Assembly: GCF_025532145.1 (NCBI RefSeq)
Contig: NZ_ARXS01000002.1
Span: 62,001 to 126,000, forward strand
Length of the DNA stretch: 64,000 nt
From: Alloalcanivorax balearicus MACL04
Lineage (GTDB): Bacteria > Pseudomonadota > Gammaproteobacteria > Pseudomonadales > Alcanivoracaceae
Reading direction: 5' to 3'
Under the pieces are notes generated by a model, which was not told where the DNA came from, searched no databases, and saw nothing but the letters and a program-made list of their open reading frames with translations. Position 1 is the stretch's first letter. Every line of letters starts with the position of its first letter. Below are positions 51,899 to 60,875 of this stretch, piece after piece. Position numbers and translations under genes: made by a program.

Positions 51899-52693
51899 AT
51901 GAGCAACGGCACCATTCTTGATCGTATCATCGAACGTAAAGAGCAGGAGATCGCCGACGGCAAGCGCCGTTACAGCATGGGGGATCTGCGGGCGCTGGCG
52001 GAGAATCAGCGGCGGGCGAGAGGATTCCATCGAAAGCTGTATGATCGCGTGGCCGAGGGCAAACCGGCGGTGATCGCGGAAATCAAGAAAGCCTCCCCCA
52101 GCAAAGGGGTCATTCGTGAGGACTTCGATCCGGTGGATATCGCCCGGCGCTATGAGGAAAACGGCGCCGCCTGCCTGTCCGTGCTCACCGATCAGGAGTT
52201 CTTCCAGGGGCATGAGGACTATCTGCGCGCCGCCCGTAACGCGGTGTCGTTGCCGGTATTGCGCAAGGATTTCATCGTTGACCCCTGGCAAGTGTTCGAA
52301 ACCCGGGCCATGGGAGCGGACGCCATTCTGCTGATCGTGGCGGCGCTGTCCGATGCCCAGATGGATGAGCTCTACCACGCTGCCCAGCAGGCCGGCTGTG
52401 ACGTGCTGGTGGAAGTGCACTCCGGTGAGGAACTGGAGCGGGCGATGAAGCTGAACGTGGAAGTGGTGGGCATCAACAACCGTGACCTGCGCACCTTCGA
52501 AACCCGCCTGGACACCACTCTGGAACTGGCTCCGCAAGTACCCGCCGATCACCTGGTGGTCACCGAGAGCGGTATCCACACCCGCGCCGACGTGCGCCTG
52601 ATGCGCGACAACGGCATCCACGGCTTCCTGGTCGGCGAGGCCTTCGTGCGCGAGGAAGACCCCGGCGCGGCGCTGAAAAAACTGTTTTTCTAG
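51899..52693 (+). CDS. trpC: Indole-3-glycerol-phosphate synthase
   Basis: A 264-residue TIM-barrel enzyme closing the indole ring of tryptophan. Motifs are VIAEIKKASPSKGVIREDFDP with the catalytic Lys, LRKDFIVDPWQVFE, VGINNRDLRTFE and VTESGIHTRADV. ATG 51899 follows CCAGGAG. It is not fused to TrpF. A strong hairpin repeat follows the stop. Confidence 0.98.
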   Translation: MSNGTILDRIIERKEQEIADGKRRYSMGDLRALAENQRRARGFHRKLYDRVAEGKPAVIAEIKKASPSKGVIREDFDPVDIARRYEENGAACLSVLTDQEFFQGHEDYLRAARNAVSLPVLRKDFIVDPWQVFETRAMGADAILLIVAALSDAQMDELYHAAQQAGCDVLVEVHSGEELERAMKLNVEVVGINNRDLRTFETRLDTTLELAPQVPADHLVVTESGIHTRADVRLMRDNGIHGFLVGEAFVREEDPGAALKKLFF

Positions 52694-52850
52694 TTAATAG
52701 TGAACAGTGAATAGTTAGCAGCGAAAATCAAAAGCAAAGAAAAAGCCAAGAGGCCGCTCCAACTTCTGGACGCGGCCTCTTGGCTTTCAGTGTCCGCGGT
52801 GCTTTATCCGCGAGCTATTCATTGTTCCCTATTAACTATTCACTGCCTTC
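52694..52850. repeat. Nested palindromic repeat, family 3, copy 1
   Basis: Outer arms made of GTGAACAGTGAATAGTTA-like units at the left and CTATTAACTATTCACTG-like units at the right are inverted copies of each other. They enclose a GC-rich 14-base stem. The same architecture and inner text (GCGAAAATCAAAAG) occur at 55101-55249. Both copies exactly fill the gap between converging genes. Confidence 0.88.
52744..52785. terminator. Strong bidirectional terminator between trpC and vfr
   Basis: AGCCAAGAGGCCGC (52744-52757) and GCGGCCTCTTGGCT (52772-52785) are perfect 14-base complements with A-rich sequence on the left and TTT on the right, inside a family 3 repeat. Confidence 0.85.
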
Positions 52851-52851
52851 A

Positions 52852-53481
52852 TCAGCGCGTGCCATAAACCACCATGGTCTTGCCCTTCACGGACACCAGA
52901 CCCTGTTCTTCCAGATTCTTCAGGACCCGGCCGACCATCTCGCGGGAGCAGCCGACGATACGGCCGATCTCCTGACGGGTGACCTTGATCTGCATGCCAT
53001 CGGGGTGGGTCATGGCGTCAGGTTGCTTGCACAGGTCCAGCAGGGTGCCGGCGACCCGGCCGGTGACGTCCAGGAACGCCAGGTCGCCCACCTTGCGGGT
53101 GGTGGCGCGCAGGCGGCCGGCCAGTTGCGCCGATACGGCGAACAGAATGTCGGCGTCTTCCCGGGTCAACTGGCGGAATTTGGCGTAGCTCACCTCGGCT
53201 ACTTCGCACTCGGTTTTCGCTTTCACCCAGGCGGAACGGGAAGGGTCGCTCTCGAACAGGCCCATTTCACCGAAGAAGTCACCTTCGTTGAGGTACGCCA
53301 TGATCATCTCGCGACCATCGTCGTCCTCGATCATCACCGTGACCGAGCCACGGAGGATGTAATAAAGGGCGTCGGACTCATCGCCAGCGTAAATAATGGT
53401 GCTCTTCGCCGGATACCGCCGACGGTGGCAGTTGGCCAGAAAGTGGTCCAGATTGGGAATAATCTTGTTGCCGTCGCTCAT
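52852..53481 (-). CDS. vfr: cAMP-receptor/Vfr-type transcription regulator
   Basis: A 209-residue Crp-family protein. The cAMP site is [10 protein letters not shown] with RSAWV, and the DNA-recognition helix lies in [24 protein letters not shown], identical in style to E. coli CRP and Pseudomonas Vfr. It is expected to bind TGTGA-type sites and control carbon use, motility or virulence-type genes. It is divergent from the OsmC-family gene, as vfr is from its osmC-like neighbour in Pseudomonas. Confidence 0.93.
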   Translation of the reverse strand: MSDGNKIIPNLDHFLANCHRRRYPAKSTIIYAGDESDALYYILRGSVTVMIEDDDGREMIMAYLNEGDFFGEMGLFESDPSRSAWVKAKTECEVAEVSYAKFRQLTREDADILFAVSAQLAGRLRATTRKVGDLAFLDVTGRVAGTLLDLCKQPDAMTHPDGMQIKVTRQEIGRIVGCSREMVGRVLKNLEEQGLVSVKGKTMVVYGTR

Positions 53482-53730
53482 GGGGTCTCTGCTTAAGCCA
53501 GAAGAATGTCTTAGCCGATTAAGCTCAAGGATATTGCCTGTTTTTCACATCGCTGCCAAGGGTGGGAGCCCGCGAGAGCGCAAAGGGGTGACGCCGGTCC
53601 GCTGTCGGGGGCGGGCGGAGGCGGTAAACAGGGCGCTTAGGGTATGGTCGCGGGGCCGCTCTGTGGTAATCTGCGCGCCCATTTGGGGGCGGGCCCGGCG
53701 GGCCGCTCCGGTGCCGAGCAGGAGTAGGTG

Positions 53731-54150
53731 ATGAAAGCTGTGGTTGAATGGCAGGGCGAAGCCTGTTTCCAGGCGGAATCCGGTTCCGGTCACACCATCC
53801 TAATGGACGGTCCGCCCGATCATGGTGGTCAGAATCGCGGTGCGCGCCCGATGGAAGTCCTGCTGATGAGCGTTGGCGGCTGTTCCGCGTTCGATGTGGT
53901 GCATATTCTGCGTAAATCCCGTCAGAACGTGACAGGCTGCCGCTGTGAGCTGAGCGCGGAGCGGGCGGAGGACGAAGTCCCCGCCGTATTCACCAAAATT
54001 CATTTGCACTTCGTGGTATCCGGCGAGGATCTCAAGGAGGCGCAGGTGAAACGGGCGGTGTCATTGTCGGCGGAGAAGTACTGCTCCGCGTCGATCATGC
54101 TCACCCGTGGTGGTGTGGAGGTCTCCCACAGCTATACCATCGAAGCCTGA
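53731..54150 (+). CDS. OsmC-family protein
   Basis: A 139-residue OsmC/Ohr-fold protein. The two reactive-site cysteines are in VGGCSAFDVV and EKYCSASIML, and the motif PMEVLLMSVGGC is typical. Members reduce organic peroxides with these cysteines, although this YhfA-like subgroup has no settled substrate. ATG 53731 follows AGGAG at good spacing. Likely co-transcribed with speD 146 bases downstream. Confidence 0.9.
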   Translation: MKAVVEWQGEACFQAESGSGHTILMDGPPDHGGQNRGARPMEVLLMSVGGCSAFDVVHILRKSRQNVTGCRCELSAERAEDEVPAVFTKIHLHFVVSGEDLKEAQVKRAVSLSAEKYCSASIMLTRGGVEVSHSYTIEA

Positions 54151-54296
54151 GCGGATACCCTTCGCCAAGGCGGCGAGGTGCCGGGCGGACCTGGGCCGGC
54201 GCCAAAAGAACCTGCGGATTCCCGGTGCGGTCAGCCGTATCCGGGGTTGAGTGAGAGTTAACCACGGGCGGTGACGACCGCCAACGGGGAAATGCG

Positions 54297-55100
54297 GTGG
54301 TAAAAGATCCCAATCCCAAGATTTCGGTACACGGTTTCAACAACCTGACCAAGTCGCTCAGTTTCAATATTTTCGACATCGCCTATGCGAAGACCGAGCA
54401 GCACCGCAAGGAGTACATCGAGTACATCGATGAGCTTTACAATGCGGAGCGGTTGACTGAAATCCTTACCAATGTGACGCGCATCATTGGCGCCAACGTC
54501 CTCAACGTGGCCCGCCAGGACTACGATCCGCAGGGCGCCAGTGTGACCATGCTGATCGCGGAACACGAAACCCCACCGAGCGGTACTGACTGGGACGAAG
54601 AAGCGCCCGGGCCGCTGCCGGACACGGTGGTGGCGCACCTGGACAAGAGCCATGTGACCGTCCACACCTATCCGGAATCCCATCCGGACAACGGTATCTC
54701 CACTTTCCGGGTGGATGTGGATGTGTCCACCTGTGGCGTGATCTCACCGCTGCGGGCGCTGAACTACCTGATCCACAGCTTCGACTCCGATATCGTCACC
54801 ATCGACTATCGGGTCCGCGGCATGACCCGGGATCTGGACGGCACCAAGCACTACATCGATCACGACATCACCTCGATCCAGAACTTCCTGGTGGAGGACA
54901 CGCAGAACGCCTACCAGATGATCGACGTCAACGTGTATCAGGAGAACATCTTCCACACCAAGATGCTGCTCAAGGACTTCGACATCGAAAACTACCTGTT
55001 CGGCGCCGGCAGCGACGAATTTGACGACGCCGAACTGGCCGAAATCAAGGAACGCCTGCAGACCGAAATGCTGGAGATTTTCTACAGCCGGAACATGTAA
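54297..55100 (+). CDS. speD: S-adenosylmethionine decarboxylase proenzyme
   Basis: A 267-residue E. coli-type SpeD that provides decarboxylated SAM for spermidine synthesis. Self-cleavage before Ser117 in [16 protein letters not shown] creates the pyruvoyl group. Other conserved parts are [30 protein letters not shown] and [14 protein letters not shown]. Translation starts at GTG 54297 after GGGGA; no in-frame ATG fits. Confidence 0.97.
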   Translation: MVKDPNPKISVHGFNNLTKSLSFNIFDIAYAKTEQHRKEYIEYIDELYNAERLTEILTNVTRIIGANVLNVARQDYDPQGASVTMLIAEHETPPSGTDWDEEAPGPLPDTVVAHLDKSHVTVHTYPESHPDNGISTFRVDVDVSTCGVISPLRALNYLIHSFDSDIVTIDYRVRGMTRDLDGTKHYIDHDITSIQNFLVEDTQNAYQMIDVNVYQENIFHTKMLLKDFDIENYLFGAGSDEFDDAELAEIKERLQTEMLEIFYSRNM

Positions 55101-55249
55101 AAAAAGCAGTGAAGAGTTAACAATTAACAGTTAACAGCGAAAATCAAAAGATAAAGAGGCCGCGCCCAACACCTGGACGCGGCCTCTTTCGTTGCAGCGT
55201 ACGGAGAAATTCATCCGCGCGCTATTCACTGTTAACTATTCACTGTTCA
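55101..55249. repeat. Nested palindromic repeat, family 3, copy 2
   Basis: Outer arms of GTTAACAGTTAACAG-like units and CTATTCACTGTTAACTATTCACTG-like units (written as two overlapping parts) surround a GC stem. It matches the element at 52694-52850 and again exactly fills the gap between two converging genes, speD and coq7. A partial arm also lies near 25215-25250. Confidence 0.88.
55154..55190. terminator. Strong bidirectional terminator between speD and coq7
   Basis: AAAGAGGCCGCG (55154-55165) and CGCGGCCTCTTT (55179-55190) are perfect 12-base complements, A-rich on the left and T-rich on the right. Confidence 0.85.
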
Positions 55250-55918
55250 CTAGATCCTGTAGGTGGTGAGCGTCATCACCTTGCTCATCAGGGTCATGGC
55301 GCGGCGGATCGGGGTGGGGAGGGGAGCGCCACCGGCGTCTTCGGCGGTGACGGCGTGTTTCAATTCGTCCTCGCGCATCTGCTCGAGAATGGCACGGGTG
55401 CGGTGATCGTCGGCGGGCAGTTCGGACAGATGCCGTTCCAGGTGGCGTACCACCTGATGCTCGGTTTCCGAGACAAAACCCAGGCTCCAGCGGTCTCCGG
55501 CCAGCCCGGCGCCCGCGCCGAGGGTGTAGCTCATGGCATAGAACAGCGGATTCAGACGGCTGGGTACGCTGCCCAACTCGCGGATACGGTCCTCGCACCA
55601 CGCCAGATGGTCTTCCTCCTCCCGGGCGGCTTCCTCCATGGCATGGCGCACGTGGGGCAAGGTAGCGGTGCTGGCCTGGCCCTGGTACAGAGCCTGGGCA
55701 CAGACCTCGCCGGTGTGATTGATGCGCATCAGGCCGGCGATATGGCGCTGCTGCCGGGCGTCCAGGGGGACGCTCCGGTCCTTGATGGCGGCTTCGTCAT
55801 CGCCGGGTTGGGCGGCGGGCTGCCGGGAGGCCCGGGTGGACCCGGGAGTGAGGGTACGCAGCGCGTTGTCCACGCGGCTGAGCAATTGGTCCACTGGCGT
55901 CAGGTGACGACCCGTCAT
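55250..55918 (-). CDS. coq7: 2-polyprenyl-3-methyl-6-methoxy-1,4-benzoquinone hydroxylase Coq7
   Basis: A 222-residue diiron hydroxylase of ubiquinone synthesis. Metal ligands come from [43 protein letters not shown] and [14 protein letters not shown] 55918 follows GGAGAAG; the upstream open frame is not coding. The protein is of normal length for the proteobacterial enzyme. Confidence 0.95.
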   Translation of the reverse strand: MTGRHLTPVDQLLSRVDNALRTLTPGSTRASRQPAAQPGDDEAAIKDRSVPLDARQQRHIAGLMRINHTGEVCAQALYQGQASTATLPHVRHAMEEAAREEEDHLAWCEDRIRELGSVPSRLNPLFYAMSYTLGAGAGLAGDRWSLGFVSETEHQVVRHLERHLSELPADDHRTRAILEQMREDELKHAVTAEDAGGAPLPTPIRRAMTLMSKVMTLTTYRI

Positions 55919-56053
55919 CACGACTTCTCCACGATGCTCACGGGGCGGATGGTAATCCGGCCATGCCGATGTCCGTGGCGGACGCCGGTATGGCCGGGCC
56001 GATAGTGTAGCAGGCAACACTCGCCATCGTCGCGGCGGCCCGCCTTGAGTGGG

Positions 56054-58843
56054 TCAGGGTTCTTCCCCGGATTCCTCGACCTGGCCGCGCCGGGTAAACC
56101 GGATCAGCACGTCACGAAGCACATTCAGTTCCACCGGTTTGGGAATGTGGGCGTTCATGCCGGAGGCCAGGCTGCGTTCCCGGTGTTCGCGCAGGATATG
56201 GGCGGTAAGGGCGACGATGGGGACCGCCACCAGACCGTTTTCCCGCTCGTGGGCACGAATCCGCCGGGTGGCCTCGAACCCGTCCATCTCCGGCATTTCG
56301 CAATCCATCAGGATCAGGTCATAACGCTTCTGGGTGGCGCGGTTGAGGGCTTCCAGGCCGTTGGCGGCCAGTTCCGGCGTAATGCCCAGCTTGTTGAGCA
56401 TGCCGCGGATGACTTTCTGGCTCAGCTTGTGGTCCTCGACCACCAACACCTGCAGGCCGGGGTCCGGGCTCTCGCTGCGCTGGCGGGGCGCCGAGGGGCG
56501 CTGCAAGCCCAGTTCCTCGCTCAGTACCTGTTTGAGGCGCGGCGCCGACACCGGTTTGGTCAGAACCCGATGAATACTGACGTTACGCGCATCCACATCG
56601 GTGGGGGAACTGCTGATGCCGGTGAGCATGATCAATACCGGCGAGTGGGTGATAACCGGATCCTCGTGGATCCGCGCCGCCAGCTGCACGCCTGTCATGC
56701 CGGGCATCTGGTGGTCCAGCAGCACCACGTCGTAGGGCTCGTTGATGTTGGCCTGGGTGCGCAAGGAGGCCAGCGCCTCGCGTGGATCGTTGCTGGCGGT
56801 GACGCGCATACCCCAGCTCAGGGCCAGATGGCGGATCACCCGGGTCACGGTGGTGGAGTCATCCACCACCAGCATGCTGCGGCCCAGCAAGGGCACCCGG
56901 TCCGCCGGATTGTCCGGCGCCGGATCATCCAGCGCCGACAACGGCACGATGAACCAGTAGGCCGTTTCCTGGTTGTGCCCGTCGCGGTGTCCACAACGGC
57001 CACTCATGGCTTCCACCAGTTGTTCTGCGATGGCCAGATTCAGCGTGCTGCTGTCCTGACGGGCGCCGTTTTCCCGCAGATCGTGCAGGGTGCCGGCACG
57101 CAGAGCGGTACCGGAGAATTCAAAGCGCACCTGACCGGCCTGGCCGGTGGGTTCCAGCGACACATCGATGATCAACTCGCCGTGCTGGGCCTGACGGATG
57201 AAAGCGCCGATCAGGTTGGTCAGCACCTGGCGCAGGCGTCCGGGGTCTCCCTCCATGCGCGCCGGCACATTGGTGTGCACGTGGGTGATCAGTTCCACCT
57301 GCTTTTCCTCGGCCCGCTCGCGGAACAGGTCCACGGCGTCCACCAGCAGCTCGTGTACATCCAGGGCCTCGTGGCTGATCTCGGCGCCGGAGGTCGACAG
57401 CTGGGAGTACTCCAGCACATCGTTGATGATCTTCAACAGGCTTTCGCCGGCATTGTGAATGGCGCTGACGCACTCCTTCTGGTTAGGCGTTAGCGGGGTA
57501 TCGTCGAGCAATTCCGCCATGCCGAGGATGCCGCTGAGCGGGGTGCGGGCATCATGCCCCATGCGCGCCAGGGTTTCGCGCCGGGTGGTTTCGACGGTCT
57601 CGGCGACGGCCTGATTGCGTAACTGTTCCGCCTTGAGTCTTTGGCGGCGTTGATGCTGCAGACGCAGGCCGGCGGTTTGCAGGGTGCCCGCCACAGTGAA
57701 TACCAGAAGCAGGGTCAAGGGCACGTCCAGGCTGGTATGCAGCAGGCCCAGGGTGACCAGACACAGAATGGCCACCGGCACTCCCACCAGGATACTGGTG
57801 AAGAAGAACAGGGCTCCGGCGGGCACCTCCCGATGCCAGGCCTGGTAGCCCAGCGCGATCAAACACGGCGCGGTGAGCAGCACGAGTACACAGCACAGTC
57901 CCATCGCCGCCGGTGACGGCAGAATCAATAGCAATGGGATCTGAACCAGGGCCAGAGCGCCCAGTACCAGCAGAATGTAATGCAGCGCCGGGCTGTGCTG
58001 GCGGCTGTCGACGAAGGTGCGCCCGGCGCCGCAGGCGGCGAACAGGGCGCCGGAAAGCAGGGTCAGGCGCAGCGGGTGATCCCAACTGCTGAGATCGTCC
58101 AGATGGCCCAGGAAGCCGCTGCCGATGACGATCAGGCCGATGACACAGAAGCCGAACAGGGCGTGATAGCCATGGCTGGTGGCGGAGCGCATGAAGGCCA
58201 GGGCCAGATGGTACAGGGACATGGCCAGCAATATACCGATCAACAACCAGTAGACGCCGTACAGCGGGTTGTCCCCGAGCGCTTTCTGCATGGTGGTGAG
58301 CGTCAACGAATAGACCAGTTCACCATGAGGATTCACTCGCCAATAGAACACCTGGGGCTGGCCCAGCGGCAGGTCGAGCACCTGGATCGGGTAGCGGTGG
58401 ACAAAGGACTCATCCGGCAGTGGCGTACGATAACGGGTGGTGCCGGGTGGGCCATCGGGAAGGTAGAACTGGCTGTCCTGGTAGGCGCGAGGGGCCATCA
58501 CCAGCGCGAAGCGCTGCTGGTCGGACAGCTCATTGTGAATGGAAACGCGGATCCACCAGTCGTGGTTACTCAGCCCGAGCCGTTCAACGAAACGGGACGC
58601 CGGCTGGAAACGGTGGTCCAGGCCGCCGCTGACCACATCCTCCAGGGAATAGTGGTTGTCCGGGTCGGGCAGGTATTCGGAATAGATGGTGATGCGGGCG
58701 TTGTCCGGCTCGCTGTTGACCACGAACGGCGGTGGGGGAGCCGCCCAGGCGCGACCGGCGACCAGCCAGAGGAGGCCGAGTATCAGCGGCAGCCATCGCC
58801 CTGGTGTGTTATTCCGTGGCCAAAACGTCCTTGGTGGCATCAT
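56054..58843 (-). CDS. 7TMR-DISM hybrid sensor histidine kinase-like protein with degenerate ATP-binding domain and two receivers
   Basis: A protein of about 929 residues. A signal peptide is followed by a periplasmic 7TMR-DISM extracellular domain and seven membrane helices (about 195-400). Next come a coiled coil and a DHp domain with H-box ARMGHDARTPLSGILGM, a CA-like domain, and two receivers (VVDDSTTV with LLDHQMPGMTG; VVEDHKLS with MDCEMPEMDG and PKPV). The CA domain lacks the usual motifs. The N-box reads LTNLIGAFIRQAQ, with no Asn where NAxKF stands. No DxGxG or GxGLGL is found; at those places are FSGTALRAG and SSTLNLAIAEQ. It is probably not an active kinase but could act as a phosphotransfer partner or inhibitor, like RetS-type proteins. 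Its start lies inside the preceding cNMP-rhodanese gene. Confidence 0.88.
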   Translation of the reverse strand: MMPPRTFWPRNNTPGRWLPLILGLLWLVAGRAWAAPPPPFVVNSEPDNARITIYSEYLPDPDNHYSLEDVVSGGLDHRFQPASRFVERLGLSNHDWWIRVSIHNELSDQQRFALVMAPRAYQDSQFYLPDGPPGTTRYRTPLPDESFVHRYPIQVLDLPLGQPQVFYWRVNPHGELVYSLTLTTMQKALGDNPLYGVYWLLIGILLAMSLYHLALAFMRSATSHGYHALFGFCVIGLIVIGSGFLGHLDDLSSWDHPLRLTLLSGALFAACGAGRTFVDSRQHSPALHYILLVLGALALVQIPLLLILPSPAAMGLCCVLVLLTAPCLIALGYQAWHREVPAGALFFFTSILVGVPVAILCLVTLGLLHTSLDVPLTLLLVFTVAGTLQTAGLRLQHQRRQRLKAEQLRNQAVAETVETTRRETLARMGHDARTPLSGILGMAELLDDTPLTPNQKECVSAIHNAGESLLKIINDVLEYSQLSTSGAEISHEALDVHELLVDAVDLFRERAEEKQVELITHVHTNVPARMEGDPGRLRQVLTNLIGAFIRQAQHGELIIDVSLEPTGQAGQVRFEFSGTALRAGTLHDLRENGARQDSSTLNLAIAEQLVEAMSGRCGHRDGHNQETAYWFIVPLSALDDPAPDNPADRVPLLGRSMLVVDDSTTVTRVIRHLALSWGMRVTASNDPREALASLRTQANINEPYDVVLLDHQMPGMTGVQLAARIHEDPVITHSPVLIMLTGISSSPTDVDARNVSIHRVLTKPVSAPRLKQVLSEELGLQRPSAPRQRSESPDPGLQVLVVEDHKLSQKVIRGMLNKLGITPELAANGLEALNRATQKRYDLILMDCEMPEMDGFEATRRIRAHERENGLVAVPIVALTAHILREHRERSLASGMNAHIPKPVELNVLRDVLIRFTRRGQVEESGEEP

Positions 58844-59867
58844 CCGTCGTCGTTTCCCGATCCAGCACATACGCATCCAGGCCGGCTTCGGAAAGGATAT
58901 AGGCTCCCAACTCGCTGCGTCGACCGGCGGAACACAGTATATAAGTGAAATCCCGCTCCAGCGCGGGGGCTCTTTGTCTCAATTCTCCCAATGGAACATT
59001 ACGGGCTCCGGGTGTCCGGTCGTGCCGGAACTCCGCCGCCAGCCGCACATCGAGCAAAATACAGGCGTGATCGCCGTCGCGAACCATGTCGTTGAGGGTA
59101 GCCTCATTCAGATGGCGGATCACCGAGGCTTGCAGAATTTCCTGGAAATCATCCTGCCCCAGGCACATCAACACGCCATCGCTGGTCATGGTAACGGTGG
59201 CGTTGCGCGGCTGGTCGCTGATCAGAGCATCTTCGCCGAAAAACCGGCCCGGTCCCAGTGTGGCTAGGGTATCGGTGCCGCGCGCCTGGCCGCGGGTGAC
59301 CATGGCCTGGCCCTGTTTGAGCACATAGAAGGTATCGCCGACATCCCCTTCGCGGACCACGATCGTACCCATCTCCACCTCCCGGGGCTGGAACTTCATG
59401 AACAGCGTATGCAGTTTCGCTGGCGCGATGCGGGCGAACAGGCCGGAGGCCAGCAGCGCGTCGGTCCAGTCCCGTTGCTCGTCCTGGCCTGGTGGTGGTA
59501 GCAAATCAACCGCACCGGTCCAGGCCATCAACAAATCCAGTTTGTCCCGATCCAGGGTGTAAAGGGTGACGTCGGTGCGGGTAATGGCGTTGACGGTATG
59601 AGGCGCGTAGTTGTCCAGGGCAAGATAATTCTCGTCATCGGCGGCGGAGAAGGGCCGCACGCTGAAACCGGCATCGATCAGATCCAGCTCGCCGTCCACC
59701 AGGAAGTAGGCCTTGTCACTGTGCCGGCCCCGTTTGAACACCATCCGGCCGGGCGGCAGGTTCAGCACTTCCAGTTGGCCCTGGATGGCGTGCAGGTGAG
59801 TGTGGCTGAGGCTGTCGAACGGAATAAACTCGGCAAGCCGGGACGGATCCGGCGTGGTGATGGACAT
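58809..59867 (-). CDS. Double cyclic-nucleotide-binding domain protein with C-terminal rhodanese domain
   Basis: A 352-residue soluble protein. The first cNMP-binding fold (about 20-115) lacks the canonical phosphate cassette. The second (about 145-250) has GRFFGEDALISDQPRNATV, where the Glu and Arg could contact a cyclic nucleotide. A rhodanese domain follows, with the catalytic Cys in YILCSAGRRSE. It overlaps the start of the hybrid sensor gene by about 35 bases, so the two are co-expressed and probably work together. Confidence 0.88.
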   Translation of the reverse strand: MSITTPDPSRLAEFIPFDSLSHTHLHAIQGQLEVLNLPPGRMVFKRGRHSDKAYFLVDGELDLIDAGFSVRPFSAADDENYLALDNYAPHTVNAITRTDVTLYTLDRDKLDLLMAWTGAVDLLPPPGQDEQRDWTDALLASGLFARIAPAKLHTLFMKFQPREVEMGTIVVREGDVGDTFYVLKQGQAMVTRGQARGTDTLATLGPGRFFGEDALISDQPRNATVTMTSDGVLMCLGQDDFQEILQASVIRHLNEATLNDMVRDGDHACILLDVRLAAEFRHDRTPGARNVPLGELRQRAPALERDFTYILCSAGRRSELGAYILSEAGLDAYVLDRETTTDDATKDVLATE

Positions 59868-60065
59868 ACTTCCCCCCTGAACAAACGCACGGCATCAGAA
59901 GAGGCCGCGGACGGTGCACCGGCGACGATCATTATGGTTGTGATGAGGCGGGTTGCCTCGAAGCGTCGCGCCTGGGCTGATGATAGCGGCTACTCTAAGT
60001 GTTTTCCCGCCGTGCTGCACAGTGGGCCGCGGTTTTGTGATAAGGGTCCTATGGCAGGCGGCGGC

Positions 60066-60815
60066 TCAGGCGGTCAGTGCCATCAGCAGGGTGCCGCCGC
60101 CGGAAAGCATCAGCAGGGCGAAGATGCCGCGGCGCAGGGTGCGCTCGCTGACCGGTGGCGGGAACCGGTTGCCGATCCAGGCCATCGCCGCCACCACTGG
60201 CAGCGACAGCAGCCCGATTTTGACCACATCCAGGGTCAGGTCGCCGTGCAATCCGACCACCACCAGTCGCCCCAGTGAAGCCAGCGAGAACAGGGTCAGC
60301 AGGGTGATGCGGATGGTCTGGACCGGGATCGGCTGACGATAGAGCTGATAGACGATGGGTGGACCGCTGACGCTGAACAGGCCGCCAAAGAACCCGCCCA
60401 GGAAGCCGGTGCCGACAAAGGCGGCCGGCGAGGAACGTCGTGGCAGCGGATCGGGGCGGCACACCAGCACCAGGCCGGCGGCGATGATGACGGCGCCCAG
60501 CAGGGCCTTGAGCAGGTTCTGGGCATTGCTGTTGAGATAGCTGAGCAGCAGTACACCGATGACCATGGCCGGCACCAGTCCGATCAGGCTCTGTGCGACG
60601 ATACGGCCATCCGCCTTTCTGAGCTGGGGAACCACCACCACCGCGCCCAGGGCCAGATTCATGATGTTCAGCGCGGTGGCGGTGGCGGGGATCGAGCCAA
60701 GATGGAGCAGGGTCACGGCGGCCAGCAAGAAGATGCCGAGAGCGAAACCGGTGACGGCCTGAATATAGGTGCCGATGGCAACGGCCAGCAGAAACAACGG
60801 CAGCGATTCAGGCAT
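60066..60815 (-). CDS. TauE/SafE family membrane transporter
   Basis: A 249-residue protein with about eight hydrophobic helices in two repeats. The internal motif GFLGGFFGGLFSVSGPPIVYQLY is the family's conserved pore segment. Members export sulfite, sulfoacetate or related organosulfur anions; the substrate is not certain here. It lies 60 bases downstream of the purD end on the same strand. Confidence 0.85.
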   Translation of the reverse strand: MPESLPLFLLAVAIGTYIQAVTGFALGIFLLAAVTLLHLGSIPATATALNIMNLALGAVVVVPQLRKADGRIVAQSLIGLVPAMVIGVLLLSYLNSNAQNLLKALLGAVIIAAGLVLVCRPDPLPRRSSPAAFVGTGFLGGFFGGLFSVSGPPIVYQLYRQPIPVQTIRITLLTLFSLASLGRLVVVGLHGDLTLDVVKIGLLSLPVVAAMAWIGNRFPPPVSERTLRRGIFALLMLSGGGTLLMALTA

Positions 60816-60875
60816 GGAACTCCCTGCGTGAGCTGAAGGCGGCCGGTCAGGCCGCCGGGGTAATCGGCCCGGAAA

